The notes beneath the pieces are model-generated. The model saw only the letters and a list, made by a program, of their open reading frames with translations, was not told where the DNA came from and ran no database searches. A stretch of 7,196 nucleotides of DNA from Acidobacteriota bacterium. GTDB taxonomy: Bacteria > Acidobacteriota > Vicinamibacteria > Vicinamibacterales > UBA823. Where the stretch lies: positions 1-7,196 of the forward strand of contig PAWT01000034.1 of assembly GCA_002714165.1 (NCBI GenBank), given 5' to 3'. Numbering within the stretch: the stretch's first letter is position 1; each line of letters opens with the position of its first letter. A program made the translations under genes and the position numbers. Below are positions 1 to 6,289 of the stretch, piece after piece.

Positions 1-695
1 GCCGCTACCATGCGCATCCCATCGAGTGCGTTCGCGGACAAAGGCTCCTCGATGCCAACGAACGAGAACTGAAGATCGTTAAGGTGCCGCACCGCGCTTT
101 CCGCATCGTTCCACAGATTGTTTGCGTCGACTCGAACACGGAGTTTCTCGACATCGGATAAATCACGTAAAGTATCTACCTTGGCACGATCTTGAGCTGG
201 GTCACCAGATAGCTTCAGCTTGAAATCGGTGAAACCCATCGCACAGTATCTGGCGACGGTCGCTTGAAAGACGTCCAGCTTGCTGTCACCCACAACCGCG
301 GAATAACGGAAGGTGCCGGTGGTAGGGACCGCCGCCACCAATTGCTCAACGGTCACTCCTTCACGCTTCGCGAAGAACTCAAGCATGGCAAGTTCGATAG
401 CGCACCACCCTGCGGGATTCGCGTCAATGACGGTTCTATGGTCATCAACCCAAGTAACCAAAGCATCAATGGAACTCACGGCCTGACAAAGAGCTTCACA
501 GTAAGTGTTAAAAAACGTTTGCACCGACGCGATGTTTTCTCCCGTGACATATTCACGAGGACAGCCCTCTCCCATGCCGACGCACTCACCGGACTGAGCC
601 TTCACCCACACACTTTGCGTAGCCGTCCGGACGGCGGAGTGGTGTCTGAAGGCAGTCGTGAATGGAATATCCAGCCGATAGAGTTCGAGCTGCAT
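1..695 (-). CDS. Enolase-superfamily enzyme (dipeptide epimerase / OSBS / muconate-lactonizing type), 3' end outside window
   Basis: I translated the reverse strand from the ATG at 695; the frame stays open to the window edge and gives the first 231 residues of an expected 330-380. The N-terminal capping domain (about 1-125) contains GEGCPREYVTGE (residues 42-53), a stretch typical of this superfamily. The barrel then begins: YSAVVGDS (131-138), the K-x-K motif of the second strand (K159, K161 in FKLKLSGD), the metal ligand D190 in RVDANNLW, and the next ligand E216 in GIEEP. These are the Mg2+-binding and acid/base residues by which the family abstracts a proton alpha to a carboxylate. The last metal ligand and the opposite-face lysine would lie beyond position 1. 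The start follows the GH3 stop codon by only 2 bases, with GGAG and GGGG upstream, so translation is probably coupled. The family is clear. The reaction (dipeptide epimerase, N-acylamino acid racemase, OSBS or cycloisomerase) cannot be decided from half a barrel. The product should be cytosolic. Confidence 0.88.
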   Translation of the reverse strand, partial: MQLELYRLDIPFTTAFRHHSAVRTATQSVWVKAQSGECVGMGEGCPREYVTGENIASVQTFFNTYCEALCQAVSSIDALVTWVDDHRTVIDANPAGWCAIELAMLEFFAKREGVTVEQLVAAVPTTGTFRYSAVVGDSKLDVFQATVARYCAMGFTDFKLKLSGDPAQDRAKVDTLRDLSDVEKLRVRVDANNLWNDAESAVRHLNDLQFSFVGIEEPLSANALDGMRMVA

Positions 696-697
696 GG

Positions 698-2389
698 CTA
701 CCCCGACTCCGTACCCAGCACATCCAGGCGAAAGTCAGCGAAGGGAAACGTGCAATCGGACTGATACTGCAAAGCGATAAGCTTGAACTGGCCCTCCCGC
801 TGCCCTTGACTCAGGCAGTGCCGCTTGTAGGCTTCCCCAGTGCCAAGCCGGACAGGTAGTAGCTCGAGGTGCTGGAGGCGTCCACTGGCCCGCTTTGCAG
901 CGTATTCCACATTCAGGGAGAGGAGTTGGCGTTCAACCGACCCGAGAGTTTTATGCCACCAAGTTTCAGTCGGAGTGGAACACTCAATAACAAGACGATA
1001 GGTCGCCCGATCTGCATCAGCCAACATGAGAAAAAATCCTGAGATAGACGACGTCTCGTCTTCGGTAAGACGTACCGCTTCGATAACCTGGCTTTCATAT
1101 AACTTTTCACCGGTGATATTCGTCACGCCCTTACCTTTTTGGACAAACTCAATGGTCGGAGTGGCGTGGAATGAACCCGTCACACGGACGATATCATTCA
1201 TGAAATAGCGGTAGAGCCCAGCTCCGGTGGTTGGGATAATGTAATACTCCTTCCCCGGCTGGATTTGATCGACCAAACAAAACGTTCTACGACCCGCATC
1301 CCAGTCATTTCGTTCCACGAATTCAAAAAAGTTTTCGTGAATCGTTGGCGTGCCGCCGTCCCGATCCAAAGCTGGCACAAGGGTGCCGCGAAGTTCACTG
1401 GCCAGATAGCCTAATTCGCCCACTCGAGTACCGGGCGGTAAGGTTGGTCTCACTGTGGCGAGGGGAATCCGGCAACTGCCGCCGGTCCAGGTTGAAACTA
1501 AACGTAGTTCAGGCCACAGATCAGCAAACGTCGGACGCGGCGACGCCAAGACCGTTCGAAGTTCGGTCACGCGGGCTGGCGAACACGACAGAAGGGGTGC
1601 AATCATAGCCTGTAGTTCGCCTGATAAATCATTGGCCCGGCTGAATGTGCCTTGTATGACATCTTGGAGAAGGGTCGCGCGATTGTCTGCCAAGACGGAC
1701 AGCAGCTTGACCAATGTTGACGGGTTCGCACAAGCAACGTGCGTAACGTCCCTGTATGTGACGGCGAGCCTAAGAATCAGGAGATACTTGAGGTCATAGT
1801 CCGTAATTCCGAACACCTGATAGGGAAGCACATACTTCATCCTTGCAAGCGCGGGCATGTTTTCGTACATGAATCCCGATGTGGAACCATACGGTGTCCC
1901 GGAGTCCAGAGTGCCCTCCTCAGCTGGACTGACGATTGCAAGGCAATGCCCATAATATGCATGAGCATCGGCCGAAAACTGAACATACGACTGTATGGCC
2001 TGGCTCCGTTTGTGGGCCTGGATCGTATCTTGAAGGATTGGAATCAACTTAGCTGCGCCGGTCGTACCACTTGTCCGTGCGTACATGACAGGCGGCTCCG
2101 CATTAAGCGCCGGTTCGCCAGTACGTTCTTGGTCGTCTATGTAGGGGCGGAGGGTCTCGTAAGTTTGTACCGGCACTACTGCCGCAAAATCGGCGTAGCT
2201 CTTAATCGTGGAAAATCCGTGCTCACGACCAAATCGCGTATCGCGGTTTCGGTGCAGGAGACGCCGCAAAAGGCTCGTTTGAACCTCTACGGGCTGTTTG
2301 GTTGCCTGAACAAAGGGCCTCCAGTGGGTCCACCGAAACAGTTGCATACGCGCCCACAACGCGAGGTTGAGGAACACGCTAGCTGCCAT
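698..2389 (-). CDS. GH3-family acyl-acid-amide synthetase (bacterial)
   Basis: The 563-residue protein belongs to the GH3 family, a branch of the ANL adenylating enzymes known from plants for joining carboxylic acids such as auxin or jasmonate to amino acids via an acyl-AMP. Visible family features (numbered from the ATG at 2389) are the nucleotide-binding loop ARTSGTTGAAK (104-114), the YLASE motif (328-332, plant YxxSE), GLYRYFMNDIVRV (about 391-403, matching the plant YRxGD region but with Asn for Gly), the hinge region KGKGVTNITGEKLYE (418-432), and a C-terminal subdomain ending in a GQ..G.FK stretch. Length matches the family (550-610). The N-terminus is hydrophobic and aromatic (FLNLALWARM), as often seen in bacterial members, and might touch the membrane. 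An in-frame GTG at 2464 would add 25 residues, but it has no Shine-Dalgarno and would overlap the upstream gene by 86 bases; the ATG overlaps it by only 11. The family call is firm; acid and amine substrates are unknown. Neighbours suggest a lipid or amino-acid conjugate. Confidence 0.93.
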   Translation of the reverse strand: MAASVFLNLALWARMQLFRWTHWRPFVQATKQPVEVQTSLLRRLLHRNRDTRFGREHGFSTIKSYADFAAVVPVQTYETLRPYIDDQERTGEPALNAEPPVMYARTSGTTGAAKLIPILQDTIQAHKRSQAIQSYVQFSADAHAYYGHCLAIVSPAEEGTLDSGTPYGSTSGFMYENMPALARMKYVLPYQVFGITDYDLKYLLILRLAVTYRDVTHVACANPSTLVKLLSVLADNRATLLQDVIQGTFSRANDLSGELQAMIAPLLSCSPARVTELRTVLASPRPTFADLWPELRLVSTWTGGSCRIPLATVRPTLPPGTRVGELGYLASELRGTLVPALDRDGGTPTIHENFFEFVERNDWDAGRRTFCLVDQIQPGKEYYIIPTTGAGLYRYFMNDIVRVTGSFHATPTIEFVQKGKGVTNITGEKLYESQVIEAVRLTEDETSSISGFFLMLADADRATYRLVIECSTPTETWWHKTLGSVERQLLSLNVEYAAKRASGRLQHLELLPVRLGTGEAYKRHCLSQGQREGQFKLIALQYQSDCTFPFADFRLDVLGTESG

Positions 2390-3284
2390 TAGAGGGTGGC
2401 TTCTTATCAAGACCTGGTGTGAGTGGTGCAGACATCTGCCCAAGAAAATCCAGCGGGTAGTCACGGTTTTTTAGGCCCAGCTCGCCCACCCGTGCGGAGT
2501 TAGGAAGAAACCAAGTGCCAAAGATAAGGTCCCATACGATCAGATTGTTGCCGTAATTTCGATTCGACTCGTCTACCAGCTTGGAGTGATGCCAACGATG
2601 CAACTCCGGGCCACTGACCAAATAATTCAGGAGTCCGTAACGCACGTCGACGTTGGAATGCTGATAGAAACCATTGACAGCGTAGAACACAAAATACAAC
2701 GCGACGGCCTCCGCACCGACACCAATAAGAATAAACGGAAGGGTGTCCAGCGAGTACTGCAACGCTTTTTCAACCGGATGAAAACGACCAACATTAAGCC
2801 AATACAGCTTCTTCGGCGAATGGTGTACCGCATGAAGCCGCCAGAGAGTCTTCGTGTTGTGAGCAGCAATGTGCAGCGGGTAGCGAAGCAACTCTGCTAC
2901 AACGAGCATGAGAGCAACCTGAACGAACAGGGGCAACGTACGTGGCCACACGTCACTCAGAGGCAGGTCGAGTGGCTCAAGGTAGCCGAGCAAGTTGAGA
3001 GCCAGCAATAACCCAAGGAGTTGTGGCAACACCATTTGCACGGCAACCATAAAGAGGAGGTCGTTCTTGACGTCTGTCCACCTAGGTTGCCACGTTTTAT
3101 CGTAAGGAATGACGAATTCAAACAAGGTAACTGCCCCAGCTGCAACCACTACAGCCACATAGGAGGCGGATAGGATCGGTAGGCCGGCCGACAACAACGT
3201 GGCGTTGATGATGAAGGCCGCCACCATTGTTGCGGGATAGACGGTCCAAGAGGTGATGCTACGCGTGCTCTGAATAAGGCGCAT
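2379..3284 (-). CDS. Fatty acid hydroxylase / sterol desaturase family membrane di-iron enzyme
   Basis: The 301-residue integral membrane protein has the histidine clusters that bind the di-iron centre of the fatty acid hydroxylase superfamily: H138-x3-H142 (HIAAH), H151-x2-H154-H155 (HAVHH), H169 in GRFHP, H209 in QHSN, and H229-x2-H232-H233 (HRWHH). Hydrophobic segments at about 15-35, 38-60, 76-100, 115-135 and 180-205 place the histidine clusters on the cytoplasmic side. Members use O2 and electrons to hydroxylate or desaturate lipids, sterols, carotenoids or alkylglycerols; the substrate cannot be read from sequence. The first cluster is preceded by ELLRYPLH rather than the common D-x3-Y-W-x-H-R, so this is a divergent subgroup. 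The ATG at 3284 is the first possible start, because a stop codon lies two codons upstream; its Shine-Dalgarno is weak (GAG close to the ATG). The 3' end overlaps the GH3 gene by 11 bases, which argues for one operon and a shared pathway. Confidence 0.93.
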   Translation of the reverse strand: MRLIQSTRSITSWTVYPATMVAAFIINATLLSAGLPILSASYVAVVVAAGAVTLFEFVIPYDKTWQPRWTDVKNDLLFMVAVQMVLPQLLGLLLALNLLGYLEPLDLPLSDVWPRTLPLFVQVALMLVVAELLRYPLHIAAHNTKTLWRLHAVHHSPKKLYWLNVGRFHPVEKALQYSLDTLPFILIGVGAEAVALYFVFYAVNGFYQHSNVDVRYGLLNYLVSGPELHRWHHSKLVDESNRNYGNNLIVWDLIFGTWFLPNSARVGELGLKNRDYPLDFLGQMSAPLTPGLDKKPPSNGS

Positions 3285-3350
3285 GCTCTAAGCAGAGATC
3301 GTTCTACGTCTTGGAGTGAAATGTGTGAGGTTCTAACGCACGCTTCCTAA
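3285..3350. other. Intergenic gap between repeat lipoprotein gene and hydroxylase gene
   Basis: The gap is 66 bases. I see no convincing -35/-10 pair for the minus strand and no GC-rich hairpin followed by a T run. The only inverted repeat noticed is a 4-base stem (CTCT/AGAG) just before the hydroxylase start, too short to call. The downstream operon may be read through from the lipoprotein promoter or from a promoter I cannot recognise. Confidence 0.5.
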
Positions 3351-3848
3351 TTACTTAGCAATTCTCGTGCGTGTTTTTCTTGCGGCCCGCTTGGCCGCCT
3401 TCTCTGACTCTGACAGCGCATCCCAGCGAGCCTTCCGTTGCGCCATCCGAGCCTTCATGGCTGCTTTCTCTGATTCCGACAGCGCGTCCCAGCGAGCCTT
3501 CCGCTGCGCCATCCGAACCTTCCTGGCTGCTTTCTCTGATTCCGGCAGCGCGTCCCAGCGGGCCTTCCGCTGCGCCATCCGAACCTTCCTGGCTGCTTTC
3601 TCTGATTCCGACAGCGCGTCCCAACGAGCTGTTTTCCCAACTGAAGCAATACCCTGAGTCGCGGTGCCAGTTGTGTCAGCATTGTGGAACTGCACCTGAC
3701 CACCACCCGCACCTCCGTTGACCGCGCTTGGCGCAAAGGCCGAACCCATCTTTTCGCTGCAACCAGCGCTCGCGGCAGCAGCCACAAAGAGCAGTCCTAT
3801 CAGACTCGATACTCGAAGTTTCAGTATGCCTTGACGCGTCTCGGTCAC
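3351..3848 (-). CDS. Exported, probably lipid-anchored protein with four 22-residue basic repeats
   Basis: I do not recognise a named family. Translation from the GTG at 3848 gives 165 residues. The start was chosen because AGGAG lies 5 bases upstream and because it yields a classic signal sequence: basic n-region (KLR), hydrophobic core LIGLLFVAAAASAG, then Cys30. The lipobox is imperfect (S-A-G-C, with Ser at -3 instead of Leu), so cleavage by signal peptidase I is the alternative. A Gly/Ala/Ser-rich linker (about 31-73) leads to four tandem repeats (74-95, 96-117, 118-139, 140-161) of the form ARWDALSESEKAARKVRMAQRK. The last copy decays into a Lys/Arg-rich tail. The units are predicted helical and strongly charged, with one Trp each; the pattern W..L...E is faintly like DUF3106-type periplasmic proteins, which I cannot confirm. 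The gene stands alone, 69 bases after the symporter gene and 66 bases before the hydroxylase gene, with its own candidate promoter. Possible roles include binding an acidic polymer or envelope surface; that is inference. Confidence 0.75.
   Translation of the reverse strand: MTETRQGILKLRVSSLIGLLFVAAAASAGCSEKMGSAFAPSAVNGGAGGGQVQFHNADTTGTATQGIASVGKTARWDALSESEKAARKVRMAQRKARWDALPESEKAARKVRMAQRKARWDALSESEKAAMKARMAQRKARWDALSESEKAAKRAARKTRTRIAK
3366..3629 (-). repeat. 66-bp tandem repeat, four units, inside the lipoprotein gene
   Basis: Units lie at 3564-3629, 3498-3563, 3432-3497 and 3366-3431. By direct alignment unit 1 and unit 2 differ at 3 of 66 positions, and unit 1 and unit 3 at 4 of 66. The fourth is well conserved only in the half nearest unit 3 and then diverges into the C-terminal tail. 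The period is a multiple of three, so copy number can change without a frameshift. The near identity at synonymous positions indicates recent duplication or ongoing homogenisation by slippage or recombination. Confidence 0.95.
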
Positions 3849-3853
3849 AGAAT

Positions 3854-3858
3854 CTCCT
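3854..3858 (-). promoter_or_regulatory. Shine-Dalgarno AGGAG deciding the GTG start at 3848
   Basis: AGGAG sits 5 bases before the GTG at 3848. It is the best ribosome-binding site in the neighbourhood and favours that GTG over the in-frame ATG at 3866 and TTG at 3893, which lack one. Confidence 0.75.
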
Positions 3859-3864
3859 CGGAAC

Positions 3865-3893
3865 ATTCTATCGTGAATGCAAGAGCCGCTCAA
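3865..3893 (-). promoter_or_regulatory. Candidate sigma-70-type promoter for the repeat lipoprotein gene
   Basis: On the minus strand TTGAGC (3893-3888, 4 of 6 to the -35 consensus) is followed after exactly 17 bases by TAGAAT (3870-3865, 5 of 6 to the -10 consensus). Transcription would begin near 3859-3857, at or next to the AGGAG ribosome-binding site, giving a very short leader of about 10 bases. If this promoter is used, the ATG at 3866 lies upstream of the transcript and cannot be the start. It lies in the 69-base gap after the symporter gene. Confidence 0.45.
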
Positions 3894-3917
3894 AACTGGT
3901 CAAATTGTGAAGAGGAG

Positions 3918-5483
3918 TTAAGAATTCCTGAAATCATCATCAGTCACTGGCTCCCCATCACCGAGGTGCACGCGACGTTCGAGTTCCGAGAAACCACTGG
4001 CAGCTTCCGGCTCCGGCCACACCATCGCCACTACTATAGCTACAACAAAAGCGAGCGGAATCGAGACGATACCGGGATTGCGCAACGGAAACACTGCCGC
4101 AGCATTACCCAGCACATCTACCTGAATCGTCGGGGACAGATAAATCAGCAACAAGCTCGAGACCGTGCCGGTGAGCATGCTGGCCTGTGCTCCTCGAGTG
4201 GTGAAACCCCGCCAGAAGATCGAAAGCAACAACGCCGGAAAGTTGGCACTGGCCGCGATCGCGAAGGCAAGGCCGACCATGTAAGCAACGTTCTGCTCTT
4301 CGAACGCGATCCCGAGAACAATCGCGAGTACCCCGAGCAAAGCCGAGGCGACCCGCGCCACACGCAACTGCTCCTGGTCAGAGGCCTGGCCATCACGAAT
4401 CACATGGACCCATAGGTCGTGCGAAAGCGCAGCCGCCCCCGCCAGAGTTAACCCCGCCACCACAGCGAGAATGGTGGCAAACGCCACGGCCGAAATGAAC
4501 CCTAAGAACCCGGGCCCACCAACTGTTTCGGCCAACAGAAGTGCCGCCATGTTGCCGCCCGCATCAACGTTTCGGATCTGATCTTGACCTACGATGACCA
4601 TCGCACCGAAGCCAAGAATGAAAGTAAGCAGGTAGAACACCCCAATAATTGCTGTAGCGTAGGACACCGACGTTCGAGCAGTTCGCGCATCCGGTACGGT
4701 GTAGAACCGCATCAGGATGTGCGGAAGGCCAGCTGTGCCGAGCATCAGTGCCATCCCGAGCGACAGAGCATCGACTGGATCGGATACGAGTCCACCGGGA
4801 CCTAGTACGCCGGGGCCATACTGGTCGCTCGCCGCCTGGAAGAGCGCAAGTGGATTGAAATTGAATTGTGCGAGTGCAAGACCCGCCAACAGAAAGGCCC
4901 CGACCAACAATAGGACCGACTTAATAATTTGTACCCACGTGGTCGCCAGCATGCCCCCAAACAGCACGTAGGCCAGCATAACGGTGCCAACAATGATGAC
5001 GGCCAGTTCATAAGGCAATCCGAATATCAGCTGGATGAGATGACCCGCGCCCACCATCTGTGCAATCAGGTAGAACGCCACCACAGCAAGCGACCCGATA
5101 GCGGCGGCCACACGCACCGGCGCCTGACGCAGCCGAAAGGCAACGACATCGGAGAACGTGAATCGTCCAAGATTCCTGAGTGGCTCAGCAATCAGGAACA
5201 TCACGATCGGCCAGCCGACCAAGAAACCAATCGCATAGATGAGACCGTCAAAGCCTGAAAGCGCGACCAAGCCAGCAATACCAAGGAAACTGGCCGCACT
5301 CATGTAGTCCCCCGCGAGTGCTAAGCCGTTCTGGAGGCCAGTGATGCTTCGACCGGCGGCATAGAAGTGCTCAGCGTTATGTGTCCGCCGCGCGGCAAGG
5401 TAGGTAATGCCCAGCGAAAGTACGATAAAAATGAAGAATCCCGCGATCGCGATCAGATTAGGCTCATCCAGACTACTCGTCAC
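3918..5483 (-). CDS. actP: ActP-like sodium:solute symporter (acetate/monocarboxylate permease)
   Basis: The 521-residue polytopic inner-membrane protein belongs to the sodium:solute symporter (SSS) family and reads closely like E. coli acetate permease ActP along its whole length. Shared stretches include GDYMSAASFLG (58-68), FGGMLATTWVQIIK (about 175-188), GTAGLPHILMRF (249-260), FISAVAFATILAVVAGLTLA (329-348) and VGLAFAIAASANFP (about 403-416). About 13 membrane spans are expected. It should import acetate or another short carboxylate with a cation. I place the start at the GTG at 5483, which overlaps the DUF485 stop codon as GTGA (4 bases); an upstream frame extension of 26 codons to 5561 lies wholly within the DUF485 gene and does not look like a signal peptide. 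From this start the protein begins just before the first membrane span and lacks the N-terminal signal sequence of E. coli ActP. The exact solute is inferred from family resemblance; glycolate, propionate or pyruvate are alternatives. Confidence 0.92.
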   Translation of the reverse strand: MTSSLDEPNLIAIAGFFIFIVLSLGITYLAARRTHNAEHFYAAGRSITGLQNGLALAGDYMSAASFLGIAGLVALSGFDGLIYAIGFLVGWPIVMFLIAEPLRNLGRFTFSDVVAFRLRQAPVRVAAAIGSLAVVAFYLIAQMVGAGHLIQLIFGLPYELAVIIVGTVMLAYVLFGGMLATTWVQIIKSVLLLVGAFLLAGLALAQFNFNPLALFQAASDQYGPGVLGPGGLVSDPVDALSLGMALMLGTAGLPHILMRFYTVPDARTARTSVSYATAIIGVFYLLTFILGFGAMVIVGQDQIRNVDAGGNMAALLLAETVGGPGFLGFISAVAFATILAVVAGLTLAGAAALSHDLWVHVIRDGQASDQEQLRVARVASALLGVLAIVLGIAFEEQNVAYMVGLAFAIAASANFPALLLSIFWRGFTTRGAQASMLTGTVSSLLLIYLSPTIQVDVLGNAAAVFPLRNPGIVSIPLAFVVAIVVAMVWPEPEAASGFSELERRVHLGDGEPVTDDDFRNS

Positions 5484-5755
5484 AACCGCCCCCGCAGCGC
5501 AGCCACGCCACTGTCGTAGTGCCGGTTGGCCCACCGGACATAGACCCAGACCAGTATCCACGCCGCAACAATCACAAGCGCGCCGAGCAGAATGCCAAGA
5601 CTTAGACCAGGGCTCACCAGCGTCGCGAGAAGGGATTTACGAAACGCGACCAGTAAGATAAACCCAAAATAGAGGACCATCATGGTAATCGTGAGCCCAA
5701 TCGCGATACGCCAGCGTGCAGCGTTCAAGCGCCTCAACTCATCAAAAGAATTCAT
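5480..5755 (-). CDS. yjcH: DUF485 family inner-membrane protein (YjcH-like), partner of ActP
   Basis: The 91-residue protein has two membrane helices (about 17-38 and 53-75) joined by a short loop, with a charged N-terminus (FDELRRLNAARW) and a cytoplasmic tail containing RWANRHYD. This is the DUF485 layout; E. coli YjcH (104 residues) has the same GFILL-xAF first helix and an equivalent RANGEFD motif after the second. DUF485 genes almost always lie directly before actP-type symporter genes, and the family is thought to assist or stabilise the permease, though its function is not settled. The ATG at 5755 is preferred, with GGTG about 7 bases upstream; a GTG and a TTG lie two and three codons earlier. 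The stop codon overlaps the symporter start by 4 bases, indicating translational coupling. The preceding gene ends 15 bases upstream, so co-transcription is likely. Confidence 0.9.
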   Translation of the reverse strand: MNSFDELRRLNAARWRIAIGLTITMMVLYFGFILLVAFRKSLLATLVSPGLSLGILLGALVIVAAWILVWVYVRWANRHYDSGVAALRGRL

Positions 5756-5770
5756 AATCACCAATCTACG

Positions 5771-6283
5771 CTACTGGGTTTCAGTTCGACTTTGCGTCGT
5801 CTGGGCTTGAATAATTATATTGCCCGCTGCGTCTCTCAAAACGAGTGTCACCTCTTTTTCATCTGTGGATAGAAAATGCTCTGTAAGTAAACCACTGATA
5901 ATCCCAAGGTCCATCTTCCAGACCATAGTCTGCCTATCATCCTGCCAATCTCCGATCCAATACGAAGAATCTCCTTCTGACGTAAAGTTAAACCGGTGGT
6001 ATGACCCATCAGCGTAATTAATCATGTCCCGGCTGTCCTGTGACTCACCAATAGATGTGACCTCCAGGTACTGATTAGACAAGACCCATTTAACCGCTTG
6101 GGTGGCTGTCTCGTCGTATCCTCGAGGAACCAACTTTGTAGGGCTCATGACCGTTCGAGCTTGCCAGGTTCCGAGATACCGATTCAAAACATCAGAGCCT
6201 TTTAACTGCGCTTCTTCTTCGGTAGAGGTTGTTGCCGGTAAAGCGAATAAGGCCATCATCAATGCCAGAACAAGTCGTGTCAT
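5771..6283 (-). CDS. Small secreted protein with DUF1579/lipocalin-like pattern
   Basis: The 170-residue protein begins with a signal peptide (MTRLVLALMMALFALPATTS), so about 150 residues should be exported to the periplasm or beyond. The mature part is rich in short beta-like segments. LGTW (37-40), VKWVLSNQYLE (64-74), a DGSYHRF segment near 92-98, and GDWQD (111-115) followed by MVWKMDL resemble DUF1579-type secreted proteins, in which an initial GxW starts a lipocalin-like barrel. That assignment is by pattern only. The ATG at 6283 has GGAG 6 bases upstream (6293-6290) and creates the signal sequence; the frame is open further upstream to 6394, but that part overlaps the preceding membrane-protein gene. 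No catalytic residues are evident, and ligand binding is a guess. It lies 37 bases after a membrane-protein gene and 15 bases before the DUF485 gene, so it may be transcribed with the acetate uptake pair, although no functional link is known. Confidence 0.8.
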   Translation of the reverse strand: MTRLVLALMMALFALPATTSTEEEAQLKGSDVLNRYLGTWQARTVMSPTKLVPRGYDETATQAVKWVLSNQYLEVTSIGESQDSRDMINYADGSYHRFNFTSEGDSSYWIGDWQDDRQTMVWKMDLGIISGLLTEHFLSTDEKEVTLVLRDAAGNIIIQAQTTQSRTETQ

Positions 6284-6289
6284 ATTGTT

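Noticed and set aside
264..764. Plus-strand open frame of 166 codons
   Set aside because: It lies opposite the enolase-superfamily gene, whose minus-strand translation carries clear family motifs; the plus-strand peptide has none.
1739..2392. Plus-strand open frame of 217 codons
   Set aside because: It is antisense to the GH3 gene. Its composition (Cys-, Arg- and His-rich) is unlike a real protein and no family motif is visible.
3280..3296. Small inverted repeat (CTCT/AGAG) before the hydroxylase gene, considered as terminator or operator
   Set aside because: The stem is only 4 base pairs and has no T run; this is expected by chance.
3366..3629. Possible CRISPR array
   Set aside because: The 66-bp units abut directly with no unique spacers and encode a repeated protein segment in frame.
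3367..3721. Two plus-strand repeat-containing frames and a second minus-strand frame across the 66-bp repeat
   Set aside because: The repeat period is a multiple of three, so several frames stay open by construction. Only the minus-strand frame with signal sequence, ribosome-binding site and promoter is credible.
3894..3917. Rho-independent terminator after the symporter gene
   Set aside because: I see no stable hairpin and no T tract in the 69 bases after the stop codon.
3684..4415. Plus-strand open frame of 243 codons
   Set aside because: It spans the end of the symporter gene and the start of the lipoprotein gene on the opposite strand; the peptide is low in hydrophobic residues and has no recognisable features.
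5484..5561. Longer symporter start at 5561
   Set aside because: It would overlap the DUF485 gene by 82 bases and adds a segment with no signal-peptide or family character; the GTGA overlap at 5483 is the usual coupling arrangement.
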